Assembly (NCBI RefSeq): GCF_000980815.1
Contig: NZ_CP011311.1
Location: forward strand, 1,317,815 to 1,381,814
Direction: 5' to 3'
DNA: 64,000 nucleotides
From: Corynebacterium camporealensis
GTDB taxonomy: Bacteria > Actinomycetota > Actinomycetes > Mycobacteriales > Mycobacteriaceae
The notes beneath the pieces were generated by a model. The model saw nothing but the letters and a program-made list of their open reading frames with translations, was not told the DNA's origin and made no database searches. A program made the position numbers and the translations under genes. The first letter of the stretch is position 1. Every line of letters begins with the position of its first letter. Shown piece after piece: positions 52,329 through 63,108 of the stretch.

Positions 52329-55013
52329 TTAGAGCTCCTGCAGCAGCTCCTTGACTGCTGCAAATCCTTGCTCGGCACCGTCTGGCTGGGAACCAGAACC
52401 CTGTGCCATATCTGGCTTACCGCCGCCGCGACCGGAGACGTACTCGCCGAAGCGCTTGACGATGTCGCCGGACTTCACACCGCGGTTAACTGCACCATCG
52501 GTAGCAGCTGCGATGAATGGGTACTTGGCACCATCGCGGGCGCCCAGCACCAGCACGGCGTCTTCGTTCTTCAGGCGGTTGCGCAGGTCCGTTGCCACGG
52601 TACGCAGGTCACCACCGGAGGTACCGTCCGGCAGGTTGAGAGTCAGGACCTTGAAGCCATTGACGTCGACGGCCTGGTTAGCCATCTCCCCTGCGCGGGA
52701 TGCCAGCTGTGCCTTGCGCAAACCAGCGATTTCCTTTTCTGCTGCGCGCAGCTTCTCAGTCAGCTGCGCAATGCGCTCTGGCAGGTCCTCGGTCTGTACC
52801 TTCAGCTCACGAGAAACACCTTCAACCAGGGCGGTTTCCTTGGAGTAGTAACGGAAGGCATCCATACCGGAGTACGCCTCAATACGGCGTGCACCAGAGC
52901 CCACGGAGGACTCACCCAGCACGGAGACCGGACCAATCTGAGAAGACTGGCCGACGTGGGTACCACCGCAGAGCTCGATGGAGAAAGGACCACCGATTTC
53001 CACAACGCGGACCTGGTCACCGTAGTTCTCACCGAACAGTGCCATAGCGCCCATGGCCTTGGCCTCCTCCAGGGAGGTCTCAATGGTGTTAACAGCGAAA
53101 TTGCTGTCGATGGCCTGGTTGGTAATCAGGGCGATTTCTTCCAGCTGTGCTGGGGTCAGCTGCTCGGTGTAGTTGAAGTCGAAGCGCAGGTAACCCGGGC
53201 GGTTCAAGGAACCAGCCTGGACTGCTGTTGGGCCAAGCACCTGACGCAGCGCTGCGTGGATGAGGTGGGTAGCCGAGTGCGCCTGGGTAGCACCGTGGCG
53301 CCACTGCTCATCAACCTCAGCGTTGACGGTAGAGCCCAGGTCCAGACCACCAGCGGTCACGGTTGCCTTGTGGACCCACAGCTTCTTGCCGATCTTCTGG
53401 ACATCGCCGACCTCCAGCAGGGATTCGCCAGCGAAGATGCGGCCGCGGTCAGCGGTCTGACCACCAGACTCGGCATACAGCGGGGTCTGGTCCAAGATGA
53501 CCTCGACCTCATCGCCTTCGTTGACCTCAGTGACGGACTCGCCGTTGCGAACCAGTCCGAGCACCTTTGCGGAGCTCGACAGCTCCTCGTAGCCGGTAAA
53601 CACGGTCGGGTGGTTGTCCACCCAATCGCGGTAGAGCGACAGGTCAGTGTGACCGTGCTTCTTGGCCTGGTTATCAGCCTTGGCACGACGGCGCTGCTCG
53701 CCCATCGCATCGTTGAAGCCTGCCATGTCGACCTCAAGGCCTGCCTCGTTGGCCATCTCCAGGGTCAGGTCAATCGGGAAGCCATAAGTGTCATGCAGCT
53801 CGAAAGCCTTGGCACCGGAGAGCACCTTGGTGGTCGCAGCACGCGAGGTGGTCTTCAGTTCATGCACGGCTTCGTCGAAAAGCTTGGTGCCCGACTCCAG
53901 GGTCTTGAGGAAGGCCTTTTCCTCGTTGGTAGCCACGCGCAGGATGCGCTCGCGGTTATCAGCAATCTCCGGATACGACGGAGTCATGGTGTCCATGATG
54001 GTGTTCATCAGGCGTTCCATGGTCTTGCCCTGTGCGCCCAGCAGACGTGCAGAACGGATAATGCGGCGCAGCAGACGACGCAGGATGTAGCCGCGACCCT
54101 CATTGCCTGGGGTCACGCCGTCCAGGATGAGCATCATTGCGGTGCGGGAGTGGTCAGCAACCACGCGGAAACGCACGTTGTCCTGGTCGGAGGCCCTATC
54201 ACCGTACGTAGCGCCGGTGAGTTCCTCAGTCACGTCAATGACCGGACGCAACAAGTCGGTTTCGTAGACGTTGTCGACACCCTGCAGGATGCAGGCCACG
54301 CGCTCGATGCCGAGACCGGTATCGATGTTCTTCTTCGGCAGCTCACCGATGATTTCGAAGTTGCCCTTGCCGATGCCTTCACCGCGCTCGTTCTGCATGA
54401 AGACCAGGTTCCAGATCTCCATGTAGCGGTTGTCGTCGACAATCGGGCCGCCCTCTTCGCCGTATTCCCGACCGCGGTCGTAGTAAATCTCCGAGCACGG
54501 ACCACACGGACCAGGCACGCCCATGGACCAGTAGTTATCTTCCATGCCCAGGCGCTGGATGCGCTCAGCAGGCACACCAATAACGTCGCGCCAAATCTCG
54601 GCTGCCTCATCGTCGTCGAGGTAGACCGTGACCCACAAACGCTCCGGGTCCAGGCCAAAGCCGCCGTCGTCGACGGACTTGGTCAACAGCGACCACGCGT
54701 TCTTAATGGCACCTTCCTTGAAGTACTGGCCAAAGGAGAAGTTACCGGCCATCTGGAAGAAGGTGTTGTGGCGGGTGGTAATACCCACTTCCTCAATATC
54801 CAGGGTGCGCACACACTTCTGGATGGAGGTCGCAGTACCGTTCGGGTAAGGGGGGTTCTGCTGGCCGAGGAAGAAAGGCTTGAAGGGCACCATGCCAGCG
54901 TTGACGAAAAGCAGATCCGGGTCGTCGAGGATCAGCGATGCGCTGGGCACCGCGGTGTGACCAGAGTTAACGAAGTGCTGGGTAAAGCGCTCCCGAATCT
55001 CATGCGTCTTCAC
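52329..55013 (-). CDS. alaS: Alanyl-tRNA synthetase
   Basis: Charges tRNA-Ala. The class II catalytic core (about residues 1-440) is followed by the editing domain with zinc-binding [11 protein letters not shown] near residue 582 and CGGTHVGQ near 684, and a C-terminal oligomerisation region ending in a glycine-rich segment ([17 protein letters not shown]). The 894 residues are normal. The start is GTG with AGGA about 9 nt upstream. A 155-nt gap separates it from rarA. Confidence 0.97.
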   Translation of the reverse strand: MKTHEIRERFTQHFVNSGHTAVPSASLILDDPDLLFVNAGMVPFKPFFLGQQNPPYPNGTATSIQKCVRTLDIEEVGITTRHNTFFQMAGNFSFGQYFKEGAIKNAWSLLTKSVDDGGFGLDPERLWVTVYLDDDEAAEIWRDVIGVPAERIQRLGMEDNYWSMGVPGPCGPCSEIYYDRGREYGEEGGPIVDDNRYMEIWNLVFMQNERGEGIGKGNFEIIGELPKKNIDTGLGIERVACILQGVDNVYETDLLRPVIDVTEELTGATYGDRASDQDNVRFRVVADHSRTAMMLILDGVTPGNEGRGYILRRLLRRIIRSARLLGAQGKTMERLMNTIMDTMTPSYPEIADNRERILRVATNEEKAFLKTLESGTKLFDEAVHELKTTSRAATTKVLSGAKAFELHDTYGFPIDLTLEMANEAGLEVDMAGFNDAMGEQRRRAKADNQAKKHGHTDLSLYRDWVDNHPTVFTGYEELSSSAKVLGLVRNGESVTEVNEGDEVEVILDQTPLYAESGGQTADRGRIFAGESLLEVGDVQKIGKKLWVHKATVTAGGLDLGSTVNAEVDEQWRHGATQAHSATHLIHAALRQVLGPTAVQAGSLNRPGYLRFDFNYTEQLTPAQLEEIALITNQAIDSNFAVNTIETSLEEAKAMGAMALFGENYGDQVRVVEIGGPFSIELCGGTHVGQSSQIGPVSVLGESSVGSGARRIEAYSGMDAFRYYSKETALVEGVSRELKVQTEDLPERIAQLTEKLRAAEKEIAGLRKAQLASRAGEMANQAVDVNGFKVLTLNLPDGTSGGDLRTVATDLRNRLKNEDAVLVLGARDGAKYPFIAAATDGAVNRGVKSGDIVKRFGEYVSGRGGGKPDMAQGSGSQPDGAEQGFAAVKELLQEL

Positions 55014-55168
55014 GAGTTGTTGTCCTTACTGTTGAAACGTTTAGGTTCAAGGTTACGATAGCGCCCAACTTTACCCTCCTGTTATTTTTCTCGCGCGAGG
55101 AGGTCACAATTTCTACCGCGCTCTGCCGCGATAGTCCCACACCCAAAGCCCAATCCGGCCGCCGTCAA

Positions 55169-56566
55169 CTAGGAACGGCGCTTCTTACCGCGAATAAGGT
55201 TGCGCAATCGCCCCAGGTAATCAAAGATGCGGCGCTCTGCACCGTGCTCGGTGGGCTCATAGTAAATCCGGTCAACCAGTTCATCCGGCAGGTACTGCTG
55301 GGCCACCACACCGCGTGGGTCATCGTGCGGGTACTTGTACCCCACACCATGGCCCATGTCCTTGGCGCCGGAATAATGTCCATCGCGCAAATGCGGCGGC
55401 ACGTGACCAATGTGTCCGGCACGCACGTCTTCCTCAGCCTTGCCAATAGCGCTAATCACCGAGTTCGATTTCGGTGCTGTAGCCAAGTGAATCGTTGCCT
55501 GGGCCAGCGGAATACGTGCTTCCGGCAAACCAATCAGCTGTGCTGCCTGTGCGGCCGCCACTGCTGTTGGCAACGCGGTCGGATCCGCCATGCCAATATC
55601 TTCGGAAGCATGCACGATGAGCCTGCGCGCAATAAAGCGCGGGTCCTCCCCTGCCTCGACCATGCGCGCTAAGTAGTGCAAAGCAGCATCGACATCAGAC
55701 CCACGAATCGACTTAATAAACGCCGAGACCACGTCATAGTGCTGGTCACCATCGCGGTCGTAGCGCACCACCGCACGATTGACGTTGTCCTTAATAATCT
55801 GCGGAGTGAGTTTCTCCCCGTCCGGTACAGCTTCTGCTGCTGCTTCCAGATAGGTCAAGATACGTCGCGCATCACCGCCTGCCAGCAGCACTAACTGCTC
55901 AATGGCTTCATCAGTGGCACCAATACGCCCACCCAGACCGCGCTCATCTTCGAGCGCACGCTTGGCGACGAGCTTGAGATCCTCATTCTCCAGTGGTTTC
56001 AGCTGCAACAGCAACGACCGCGACAACAGTGGCGAGACCACCGAAAAGGAAGGGTTTTCCGTAGTCGCAGCAACCAACAACACCGTGCGGTTTTCTACTG
56101 CCGCCAACAGCGCATCCTGCTGAGTCTTGGAAAAGCGGTGCACCTCATCAATAAACAGCACCGTACGCACACCGTGAATCAGGTCCTGCCGGGCACGATT
56201 GATGACCTCACGGACCTGCTTGACACCAGAATCCAGCGCCGACAGGCCCACGAAGTTCTGGCCCATCGTCTGCGCAATCAGCGATGCAACAGTCGTCTTA
56301 CCCGTACCGGGCGGACCATAGAGAATGACCGAAGCCTCACCGGAGCCCTCCACCAAACGACGCAGCGGCTTGCCCTCTTGCAGCAAATGCTCCTGGCCTA
56401 CCACCTCATCCAAACTCCGCGGGCGCATGCGCGCAGCCAGCGGCGAGTTCGCGTGCGTTTCAAATAACGAAGCTCCGGAACCGGCACCAGGGCCGGTTCC
56501 ACGGGGAGTGGAAGCATTTCCGCTCCCTGGACCGGCGGGATCCGGGAATAGCGAGTCTTGACTCAT
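55169..56566 (-). CDS. rarA: Replication-associated recombination protein A (AAA+ ATPase)
   Basis: RarA/MgsA acts at stalled replication forks. The 465-residue protein has Walker A GPPGTGKT at 84-91, Walker [10 protein letters not shown] at 137-145 and the sensor and C-terminal MgsA region (NLIRGKK end). The first 40 residues are glycine- and serine-rich and probably flexible. It lies 15 nt after the phosphotransferase-like gene. Confidence 0.95.
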   Translation of the reverse strand: MSQDSLFPDPAGPGSGNASTPRGTGPGAGSGASLFETHANSPLAARMRPRSLDEVVGQEHLLQEGKPLRRLVEGSGEASVILYGPPGTGKTTVASLIAQTMGQNFVGLSALDSGVKQVREVINRARQDLIHGVRTVLFIDEVHRFSKTQQDALLAAVENRTVLLVAATTENPSFSVVSPLLSRSLLLQLKPLENEDLKLVAKRALEDERGLGGRIGATDEAIEQLVLLAGGDARRILTYLEAAAEAVPDGEKLTPQIIKDNVNRAVVRYDRDGDQHYDVVSAFIKSIRGSDVDAALHYLARMVEAGEDPRFIARRLIVHASEDIGMADPTALPTAVAAAQAAQLIGLPEARIPLAQATIHLATAPKSNSVISAIGKAEEDVRAGHIGHVPPHLRDGHYSGAKDMGHGVGYKYPHDDPRGVVAQQYLPDELVDRIYYEPTEHGAERRIFDYLGRLRNLIRGKKRRS

Positions 56567-56581
56567 ACAGTGCTTAAAACC

Positions 56582-57793
56582 CTATTTGTCTTTGACGCGT
56601 TCACAGACCATGTCGCCGAACTCGACGACGGGGACGCAACGTGGGTCATCGCAGTTAGCGGAGAAACGACGCACGGCGTCGAAGGTCTCAAAAAGGTCGC
56701 GGCGAATCAGCAATTCGTCGTCGGTGAAGTTCTTGCTGGATGCTGGACGCAACAGCGAGGTCTTGGGGTCGTAGCTGATGTCCATCTCGCCTTGTGCCAG
56801 GGCGACAACGCCTTCGATGCCGCCGGCGTACATGGTGGTGACACTCGATAGTGCCCAGCCGACCAACGAGTAGACCAACAGGCGGTGGACTTCATCGTCA
56901 TCGCCAAAGCGTGGCCAGATGCCTTTGACCTCACGCATCCAGGCGTTGGTAAAGACTTCTGCTTCCTCATCACTAATCGGACGTGCGAAAAGGAACTGTG
57001 GGAAACCAGCAATCACGCAGGCCACGTCAAAGCCGACGTTGCGGAAACCCGCCCACTCATAATCCAGGAAGTGCAGGCCGTTGGAGACGATGACGTTATC
57101 TGGCGACAGATCGAAAGGCGTAAAGGCACGGTCCTTGCCCGAGCGCAGGTTCTTTGCCGCTTCGGTGGCATACAGCTCGATGCGCTCTGGCAGTTCCACG
57201 CCGGCTTCGCGGAGAATCTGCATGCCGATATTGATGGAGTCCTGCAGGGACTCATCACGAATGGACTGGTGATCGGCATAATCCGGGTGCTGACGCAGGA
57301 TGCGGTTGAGCAGTACCTGGTAGTCGTCTTCTCGCACGGCGGTGCCCGCGTGCATCTGGCCGAGAGAAATACCCAACGAGCGCAGGAGGTGCAGGCGTTC
57401 TTCTTCATGGCCATTAGCCAGGGCGTCAGCCAAGGTGTCGCCTTCGCCGATATCGCTCAAAATGAGCACACGACGATCCAGGTCATAAGCCAGCAACACC
57501 GGGCCAGGGCGGACATCCTCGGCTAGCGAGGTGGTGAACTGGTAGGCGACAACTTCGCGCAACATGGCGGCATCGTCAATGGCATGCCCAGTCATCGGGT
57601 TGTACTTGATGACCAAGCTGCGATGCGGAAGGAAGGCGCTGGGTGAGGTATGCACGCGCAGTACTAGCGCATTACCGGAGCCGCCGAGCACCTCGGCATC
57701 GCTAAGCTCCGGGCTCCCGCCGTAGCGACGGGATAACAGCTCAGCCGCAATGTCAATAACGGCCTTCTCGCTGAGCCACTCTTGAGTACTCAC
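56582..57793 (-). CDS. Aminoglycoside phosphotransferase-like kinase
   Basis: The 403-residue protein has the APH/choline kinase fold: a possible ATP lysine in VIKYN (residue 63), the catalytic loop FDLSPDN (Asp 228, Asn 233) and the metal site LDYEWAG (Asp 244). The histidine that usually precedes the catalytic Asp is absent (PFD for HGD), but the Asp and Asn remain. The substrate is unknown; nothing indicates drug resistance. I choose GTG 57793 because GGAAGG lies 6 nt before it; ATG 57799 would touch that site. It is co-oriented with rarA (15-nt gap). Confidence 0.78.
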   Translation of the reverse strand: MSTQEWLSEKAVIDIAAELLSRRYGGSPELSDAEVLGGSGNALVLRVHTSPSAFLPHRSLVIKYNPMTGHAIDDAAMLREVVAYQFTTSLAEDVRPGPVLLAYDLDRRVLILSDIGEGDTLADALANGHEEERLHLLRSLGISLGQMHAGTAVREDDYQVLLNRILRQHPDYADHQSIRDESLQDSINIGMQILREAGVELPERIELYATEAAKNLRSGKDRAFTPFDLSPDNVIVSNGLHFLDYEWAGFRNVGFDVACVIAGFPQFLFARPISDEEAEVFTNAWMREVKGIWPRFGDDDEVHRLLVYSLVGWALSSVTTMYAGGIEGVVALAQGEMDISYDPKTSLLRPASSKNFTDDELLIRRDLFETFDAVRRFSANCDDPRCVPVVEFGDMVCERVKDK

Positions 57794-57831
57794 TCGCATC
57801 CTTCCTTGTGTTCTTTCAGCCCACATGCAAA

Positions 57832-57889
57832 AGCGGGGCTGCCGCGAACCAACCTACAGCTTAACGTGTTGGTGGTCTGCTGCCCCGCT
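57832..57889 (-). terminator. Terminator downstream of aspS
   Basis: AGCGGGGC pairs with GCCCCGCT, with a long loop that can form a further stem. On the minus strand it is followed by TTTTGCATG. It separates aspS from the phosphotransferase gene. Confidence 0.8.
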
Positions 57890-57931
57890 ATTTGGCCACC
57901 AGTTTGCTGGCGGCGGGCTGAAAAGAAGTTT

Positions 57932-59743
57932 TTACTCCTTGTTCTCCGGCTTATCAGCCTGCTTCTTCTTTTCCGGCTTGAAGTCCACGCCGGTCTCCTT
58001 GCGCTGCGCCGCAGGGATAGGCGCAGGAGCATCGGTCAGCGGATCAACGCCGCCACCGGACTTCGGGAAGGCAATGACATCGCGGATGGACTCAAAGCCG
58101 CCCAGCAGGGAGACGATACGATCCCAGCCGAAAGCGATGCCGCCGTGTGGCGGTGCACCGTAGGAGAAAGCATCCAGCAGGAAGCCGAACTTCTCCTGTG
58201 CTTCCTCATCGCCGATACCCATGACGTCGAAGACGCGCTTCTGGACGTCCTGGTCGTGGATACGGATGGAACCGCCGCCGATTTCGTTGCCGTTGCAGAC
58301 AATGTCGTAGGCGTATGCGGTGGCCTCGCCCGGGTTCTGATCGAAGCTATCGAGCCACTCCGGCTTCGGGGAGGTGAAGGCATGGTGCACGGCAGTCCAC
58401 TTGGAGTTACCCAGTGCGACATCGCCGGATGCGGTGGCATCGGCAGCCGGCTCAAACAGCGGTGCATCGACGACCCAGGTAAAGGCCCAGTCGCCTTCCT
58501 TGATAAGGCCCAGCTTCTTCGCGATCTCTCCGCGGGCAGCGCCCAGCAGTGCGCGGGAGGACTTGGTGTCACCAGCAGCGAAGAAGATGCAGTCGCCCGG
58601 GTTGGCGCCGACGTGCTCAGCAATACCAGCGCGCTCTTCATCGGTGATGTTCTTAGCCACCGGACCGGACAGCTCGCCGTCTTCGCCGACCAAGATGTAA
58701 GCCAGGCCCTTAGCGCCGCGCTGCTTTGCCCACTCCTGCCATGCGTCGAGCTGACGACGCGGCTGGGAAGCGCCGCCTTCCATGACGACTGCGCCGACGT
58801 AGTCGTTCTGGAACACGCGGAAGGTGGTGTCCTTGAAGAAGTCGGTGCATTCCACGATCTTGATGTCGAAGCGCAGGTCCGGCTTATCGGAGCCATAGTA
58901 CTTCATGGCATCGGCGTAGGTCATACGCGGAATCGGGGTGGTGATCTCGTAACCGATGAGCTTCCACAGCTCGACCAGGATTTCCTCGGCCAGGGCAATA
59001 ACATCGTCCTGATCGACGAAGGACATCTCGACGTCCAGCTGGGTGAACTCCGGCTGGCGGTCAGCGCGGAAGTCCTCGTCACGGTAGCAACGAGCAATCT
59101 GGTAGTAGCGCTCCATGCCAGCAACCATGAGCAGCTGCTTGAACAGCTGCGGGGACTGCGGCAGTGCGTACCAGGAGCCCGGCTTCAAACGAGCCGGTAC
59201 CAGGAAGTCACGTGCACCTTCCGGGGTGGAACGGGTCAGGGTTGGGGTCTCGATCTCGGTGAACTCGTGGCGATCGAGAACGCTGCGGGCTGCACGGTTG
59301 GCAGCAGAGCGCAGACGCAGTGCATCACCCTGGGACTTACGGCGCAGGTCCAGGTAGCGGTAGCGCAGACGCGCTTCCTCGCCGACCTCACCAGACGTCG
59401 ACGGATCGTCGATCTGGAAAGGCAGCGCAGCAGACTTATTGAGCACCTCAAGTTCTGCGACGTTGACCTCAATATCACCGGACGGCAGATTCGGGTTCTC
59501 CGAGCCTTCCGGACGCGGCTCGACGACACCGGTTACCTTCACGCAGTACTCAGAGCGCAGGTCGTGAGCGCGCTCTGCAACTTCCGACTCGCGGAAGACA
59601 ACCTGGGCAATACCAGAGCGGTCGCGCAGGTCGATGAAGATGACACCACCATGGTCGCGGCGGCGGGAAACCCAGCCCGTCAAAGTTACGGTCTCGCCTG
59701 CCTGGGAGGCACGCAGTTCCCCTGCCAAATGGGTACGCAGCAC
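57932..59743 (-). CDS. aspS: Aspartyl-tRNA synthetase
   Basis: Charges tRNA-Asp, and may be non-discriminating if the genome lacks asparaginyl-tRNA synthetase. The N-terminal OB-fold domain (about 1-110) is followed by the class II core with motif 2 [15 protein letters not shown] near residue 213 and motif 3 [10 protein letters not shown] near 535, with the bacterial insertion domain in between. The 603 residues are typical of the long bacterial form. The start is GTG with AAGGGA about 10 nt upstream. Confidence 0.96.
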   Translation of the reverse strand: MLRTHLAGELRASQAGETVTLTGWVSRRRDHGGVIFIDLRDRSGIAQVVFRESEVAERAHDLRSEYCVKVTGVVEPRPEGSENPNLPSGDIEVNVAELEVLNKSAALPFQIDDPSTSGEVGEEARLRYRYLDLRRKSQGDALRLRSAANRAARSVLDRHEFTEIETPTLTRSTPEGARDFLVPARLKPGSWYALPQSPQLFKQLLMVAGMERYYQIARCYRDEDFRADRQPEFTQLDVEMSFVDQDDVIALAEEILVELWKLIGYEITTPIPRMTYADAMKYYGSDKPDLRFDIKIVECTDFFKDTTFRVFQNDYVGAVVMEGGASQPRRQLDAWQEWAKQRGAKGLAYILVGEDGELSGPVAKNITDEERAGIAEHVGANPGDCIFFAAGDTKSSRALLGAARGEIAKKLGLIKEGDWAFTWVVDAPLFEPAADATASGDVALGNSKWTAVHHAFTSPKPEWLDSFDQNPGEATAYAYDIVCNGNEIGGGSIRIHDQDVQKRVFDVMGIGDEEAQEKFGFLLDAFSYGAPPHGGIAFGWDRIVSLLGGFESIRDVIAFPKSGGGVDPLTDAPAPIPAAQRKETGVDFKPEKKKQADKPENKE

Positions 59744-59837
59744 TGTTGTTCAGTCCCTTCTTTCTTTACTTACCTGGCGTGTCCCGCCCCGCGTAAACAG
59801 CGCGCGCGGGTCCCCGCCAAGAACGTCAACGTCCCAA

Positions 59838-59843
59838 GCATAC
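59838..59843 (-). promoter_or_regulatory. Candidate -10 element of aspS
   Basis: TATGCT on the minus strand lies 95 nt before the aspS start. It fits the -10 consensus loosely, predicts a start near 59831 and leaves a leader of nearly 90 nt. Confidence 0.35.
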
Positions 59844-60043
59844 AGCCCGGCCCCTCCTTCGGGGCCATCACCTCCAGCTCCCACGAGCCTATCCCCTTAC
59901 CCAACACCGGCCTCCTCCTTTCCCTACGCCGACCTCTTCCCTTAACTAACGCGCTGCCCTGGTCACACTCTTGGACATTTAGACAAATCTTTAAAGGTTA
60001 GTAACGAAAAGAAAAACTCGTTTTAACTTAAAGGTCACTTTCA

Positions 60044-60069
60044 CGGCCTAATTTTCGCCTTTAAGGCCG
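60044..60069 (+). repeat. Inverted repeat in the pitA leader region
   Basis: CGGCCT and AGGCCG flank a 14-nt AT-rich loop about 100 nt before the pitA start. It may be a leader hairpin or an operator; no function can be assigned. Confidence 0.4.
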
Positions 60070-60166
60070 CAGCCCGCCTCGGCGCGCTACCGGGCGCTTT
60101 CCCCTATTCCTTACTGGGCTGGTGGTTTCTGCGGGCTCGCTGCTAACCGCGAAAGGATGTAAGCAT

Positions 60167-61780
60167 TTGAGTACGAAGACACAAGCTTCGCCCATTGATT
60201 TGGAAGCCGCGAATGGCAAAGGCAATGACTGGGCCTGGCATATGGGCTTTGGCATTTTGACCGCTGCAACGCTGGTGCTCTTTATTTTCTGGGGCACTGA
60301 CTACATTGCGGATGGCTCCAGCAACATTATTTTGATTACAGCCATTATCTTTGCGCTGTTTATGGCGTTCAATATCGGCGGCAACGACGTTGCGAACTCT
60401 TTTGGTACCTCAGTCGGTGCAGGCACGCTCTCGTTGAAACAGGCACTGATTGTCGCCGCCATTTTTGAGGTCTCCGGCGCAGTCCTGGCTGGCGGTCAGG
60501 TCACCGATACGGTGCGCTCCGGCATCGTGGATTTGGAAGCCATCGATGGCTTGGACCCGATGGAGTTTGTCTACATCATGATGTCGGCCCTACTGGGTGC
60601 AGCTATCTGGCTGTTGCTGGCAACCCGCATGGGCTGGCCAGTCTCTACTACCCACTCAATTGTCGGCGGTATCGTCGGTGCGGCATTGACCGTGGGCTTC
60701 ATTACCAACAAGGGCGGCTGGTCGATGGTCCAGTGGTCCGAGATTGGCACCATTGCTATCTCCTGGGTGCTCTCCCCTGCGCTGGGCGGTCTGGCTGCGT
60801 ATCTGCTCTTCCGCTGGATTAAGAACTCCATCCTGGTCTACAACGAGTCCGCCGATGCACACATTCGCGACATCAAGACCCGGCGCGCCGAGCTGCGCGA
60901 AGAGCACAAGCAAAGCTTCCAGCGTCTTAATGAGATCCAGCAGATCTCCTATACCAACGCGATGGCCCGCGACGCCGCCTTGGCGTCCGAAGATGACGTC
61001 GAACCTGATCAATTCGAGTCGGATTACTACCAGGAGCTCTATGAGCTCAACAAAGAAATGGATGACGTGGATGCCCACCGCGCACTTGAGCACTGGGTCC
61101 CACTGCTTGCCGCGTTAGGTGCCATCATCATCTCGGCGATGATGCTCTTTAAGGGCTTAAGCAACATCGACGTCAGCTTCTCTACCCTGCAGTCCGTACT
61201 CGTGATGGGCATGGTCGGTGCTGTGGTGTGGATGGCCGTATTCATCTTTGCCAAGACCTTAAAGAAGCATTCGCTGAACCGCTCGACCTTCTTGCTCTTT
61301 TCCTGGATGCAGGTCTTTACCGCTTCTGCATTCGCGTTCTCCCACGGCTCCAATGACATCGCGAACGCCATTGGTCCTTTCATCGCCATCCTGGACGTGC
61401 TGAAGACTGGTGAGATTTCCGACGAAGCCGAAGTCCCGATTGCCGTCATGGTCGCCATGGGCATCGCCTTGATTTCCGGCCTCTGGTTCGTCGGCCGCTA
61501 CGTCATTAAGACTGTCGGTACCAACCTCACCGAAATCCACCCTTCTTCCGGCTTCGCCGCTGAGCTCGCCGCCGCCGGCGTGGTCATGCTGGCTTCCGTC
61601 CTCGGCCTGCCAGTCTCCTCCACCCACATCCTCATCGGTGCCGTCTTAGGTGTCGGCATTGTTAACCGCGCTGCTAACTGGAAGCTCATGCGACCTATCG
61701 CCATGGCCTGGGTCATCACCCTGCCTGCTTCTGCTGGCATCGCCGCAGTCACCGTCTCCATCCTGCGCGTCGTGCTCTAA
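60167..61780 (+). CDS. pitA: Low-affinity inorganic phosphate transporter, PiT family
   Basis: Moves metal-phosphate with protons across the inner membrane. The two PHO4 signature repeats are [12 protein letters not shown] (residues 71-82) and [12 protein letters not shown] (about 394-405). About ten hydrophobic segments flank a charged cytoplasmic loop in the middle (about 220-310). I take TTG 60167 (537 residues), because GAAAGGA lies 9 nt upstream; an in-frame GTG at 60122 precedes that site. A hairpin terminator follows at 61831. Confidence 0.94.
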   Translation: MSTKTQASPIDLEAANGKGNDWAWHMGFGILTAATLVLFIFWGTDYIADGSSNIILITAIIFALFMAFNIGGNDVANSFGTSVGAGTLSLKQALIVAAIFEVSGAVLAGGQVTDTVRSGIVDLEAIDGLDPMEFVYIMMSALLGAAIWLLLATRMGWPVSTTHSIVGGIVGAALTVGFITNKGGWSMVQWSEIGTIAISWVLSPALGGLAAYLLFRWIKNSILVYNESADAHIRDIKTRRAELREEHKQSFQRLNEIQQISYTNAMARDAALASEDDVEPDQFESDYYQELYELNKEMDDVDAHRALEHWVPLLAALGAIIISAMMLFKGLSNIDVSFSTLQSVLVMGMVGAVVWMAVFIFAKTLKKHSLNRSTFLLFSWMQVFTASAFAFSHGSNDIANAIGPFIAILDVLKTGEISDEAEVPIAVMVAMGIALISGLWFVGRYVIKTVGTNLTEIHPSSGFAAELAAAGVVMLASVLGLPVSSTHILIGAVLGVGIVNRAANWKLMRPIAMAWVITLPASAGIAAVTVSILRVVL

Positions 61781-61830
61781 CCCCGGCGCGCCCCGCTTAA
61801 CCGCATACCGCTTCACACGACACATCACAC

Positions 61831-61860
61831 AACGCTGGTGGGCTAAGCCCTACCAGCGTT
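61831..61860 (+). terminator. Terminator downstream of pitA
   Basis: AACGCTGGT pairs with ACCAGCGTT around GGGCTAAGCCCT, then GTCTCTTACTT follows. It lies 50 nt past the pitA stop. Confidence 0.8.
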
Positions 61861-61906
61861 GTCTCTTACTTACAGCACCCCGGGATAGGAATACTCAGCC
61901 CCAAAG

Positions 61907-61912
61907 TATGGT
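61907..61912 (+). promoter_or_regulatory. Candidate -10 element of the monooxygenase operon
   Basis: TATGGT fits the -10 consensus and predicts a start near 61919, just before a 23-bp palindromic element. Confidence 0.4.
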
Positions 61913-61929
61913 TAGTGCGTCATAGAGGC

Positions 61930-61952
61930 GCTTTAAGCTTTGAGCTTAAAGC
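61930..61952. promoter_or_regulatory. Perfect 10-bp inverted repeat upstream of the monooxygenase gene
   Basis: GCTTTAAGCT and AGCTTAAAGC flank a TTG centre. It lies 39 nt before the gene start and just after the predicted start point. The symmetry suits a dimeric repressor, or an mRNA hairpin. Confidence 0.6.
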
Positions 61953-61991
61953 CTGACAATCGAAGGTCCCTATCGCCTACAAGGAGCCAGT

Positions 61992-63098
61992 ATGCAGTTC
62001 GGTGTATTCAGCATCGGTGACGTCACACCCGATCCCACAACGGGCACGACTCCTTCTGAGGCTGAGCGCATCCAGAACATGACGCAGATTGCCCTCAAGG
62101 CTGAAGAGGTCGGTTTGGATGTCTTCGCTACCGGCGAGCACCACAACCCGCCTTTCGTGCCCAGCTCCCCGACGACGCTTCTGGCTTATATCGCTGCACA
62201 GACTGAGCGGCTGCAGCTGTCGACGGCCACCACGCTGATTACCACCAACGACCCGGTCAAGATCGCTGAAGACTACGCCTTCTTGCAGCATCTATCCAGC
62301 GGCCGCGTGGATCTGATGCTCGGCCGCGGTAATACCGGTCCGGTCTATCCCTGGTTTGGCAAAGACATCCGCCAAGGCATTCCATTGGCAGTGGAGAACT
62401 ACCACCTGCTGCGCCGGCTGTGGCGGGAAAAGGTCGTCAACTGGTCCGGTAAGTTCCGCACCCCACTGCAGGGCTATACCTCCACTCCGGCACCGCTCGA
62501 CGATGTCCCACCATTTGTGTGGCATGGGTCCATCCGCTCACCCCAGATAGCCGAACAAGCTGCCTACTACGGCGACGGTTTCTTCAACAACAACATCTTC
62601 TGGAACAAAGAACACACCGCACAGATGGTGGAACTCTATCGCCGCCGCTTTGAAAAATACGGCCACGGCCGCGCCGACCAAGCCATCGTAGGCTTAGGTG
62701 GACACGTCTTTATTGCTGATACTGAGCAGGAAGCAAAAGACTTCTACCGTCCCTACTTCGACAATGCCCCGGTCTATGGTCATGGCCCTTCCCTCGAAGA
62801 ATTCACCGCACAGACACCGCTGACGGTGGGTACCGTGGAGCAAGTCATCGAACGCACCCTGCAATTCGCAGACTGGGTTGGTGATTATCAGCGCCAGCTC
62901 TTCCTCATCGATCACGCGGGCCTGCCACAGGACGTAGTACTCAATCAGATTGAAATCCTTGGCACACAGGTCGTTCCGGAGCTGCGGCGTCGTTTTGCCG
63001 AGCGTCGCCCAGACCACGTACCTTCAGATCCGCCCACCCATGCCAGCCTGCGCGACAATCGCCAGTCCCCACACTTTTCCATCGACCCCGGAGAATAA
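61992..63098 (+). CDS. Luciferase-like FMN-dependent monooxygenase, CE1758 family
   Basis: The 368-residue protein begins MQFGVFSIGD and shows ATGEHHNPPF, LSTATTLITTNDPVKIAEDYAFLQHLSSGR and DLMLGRGN, the usual signs of the bacterial luciferase-like TIM barrel, which uses reduced FMN and oxygen. The closest family I recognise is the CE1758 group, found next to a dedicated FMN reductase, as here. The substrate is unknown. The ATG has AAGGAG 6 nt upstream. The gap to the partner gene is 10 nt. Confidence 0.85.
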   Translation: MQFGVFSIGDVTPDPTTGTTPSEAERIQNMTQIALKAEEVGLDVFATGEHHNPPFVPSSPTTLLAYIAAQTERLQLSTATTLITTNDPVKIAEDYAFLQHLSSGRVDLMLGRGNTGPVYPWFGKDIRQGIPLAVENYHLLRRLWREKVVNWSGKFRTPLQGYTSTPAPLDDVPPFVWHGSIRSPQIAEQAAYYGDGFFNNNIFWNKEHTAQMVELYRRRFEKYGHGRADQAIVGLGGHVFIADTEQEAKDFYRPYFDNAPVYGHGPSLEEFTAQTPLTVGTVEQVIERTLQFADWVGDYQRQLFLIDHAGLPQDVVLNQIEILGTQVVPELRRRFAERRPDHVPSDPPTHASLRDNRQSPHFSIDPGE

Positions 63099-63108
63099 GG
63101 AGTAAACC

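Larger units (their letters stand above)
59744..60166. other. 423-bp gene-free divergent region between aspS and pitA
   Basis: No convincing gene or RNA is seen. It holds hairpins at 59849-59866 and 60044-60069, a -10-like TATGCT for aspS (minus strand, 59838-59843), and an AT-rich stretch near 59970-60040 with TTGGAC (59971-59976) that may belong to the pitA promoter. The middle part (59870-59945) is C-rich and featureless. Confidence 0.6.

Noticed and set aside
56582..57793. Aminoglycoside resistance gene
   Set aside because: Only the fold is shared; catalytic loop and context differ, and base composition is like its neighbours, so no sign of transfer.
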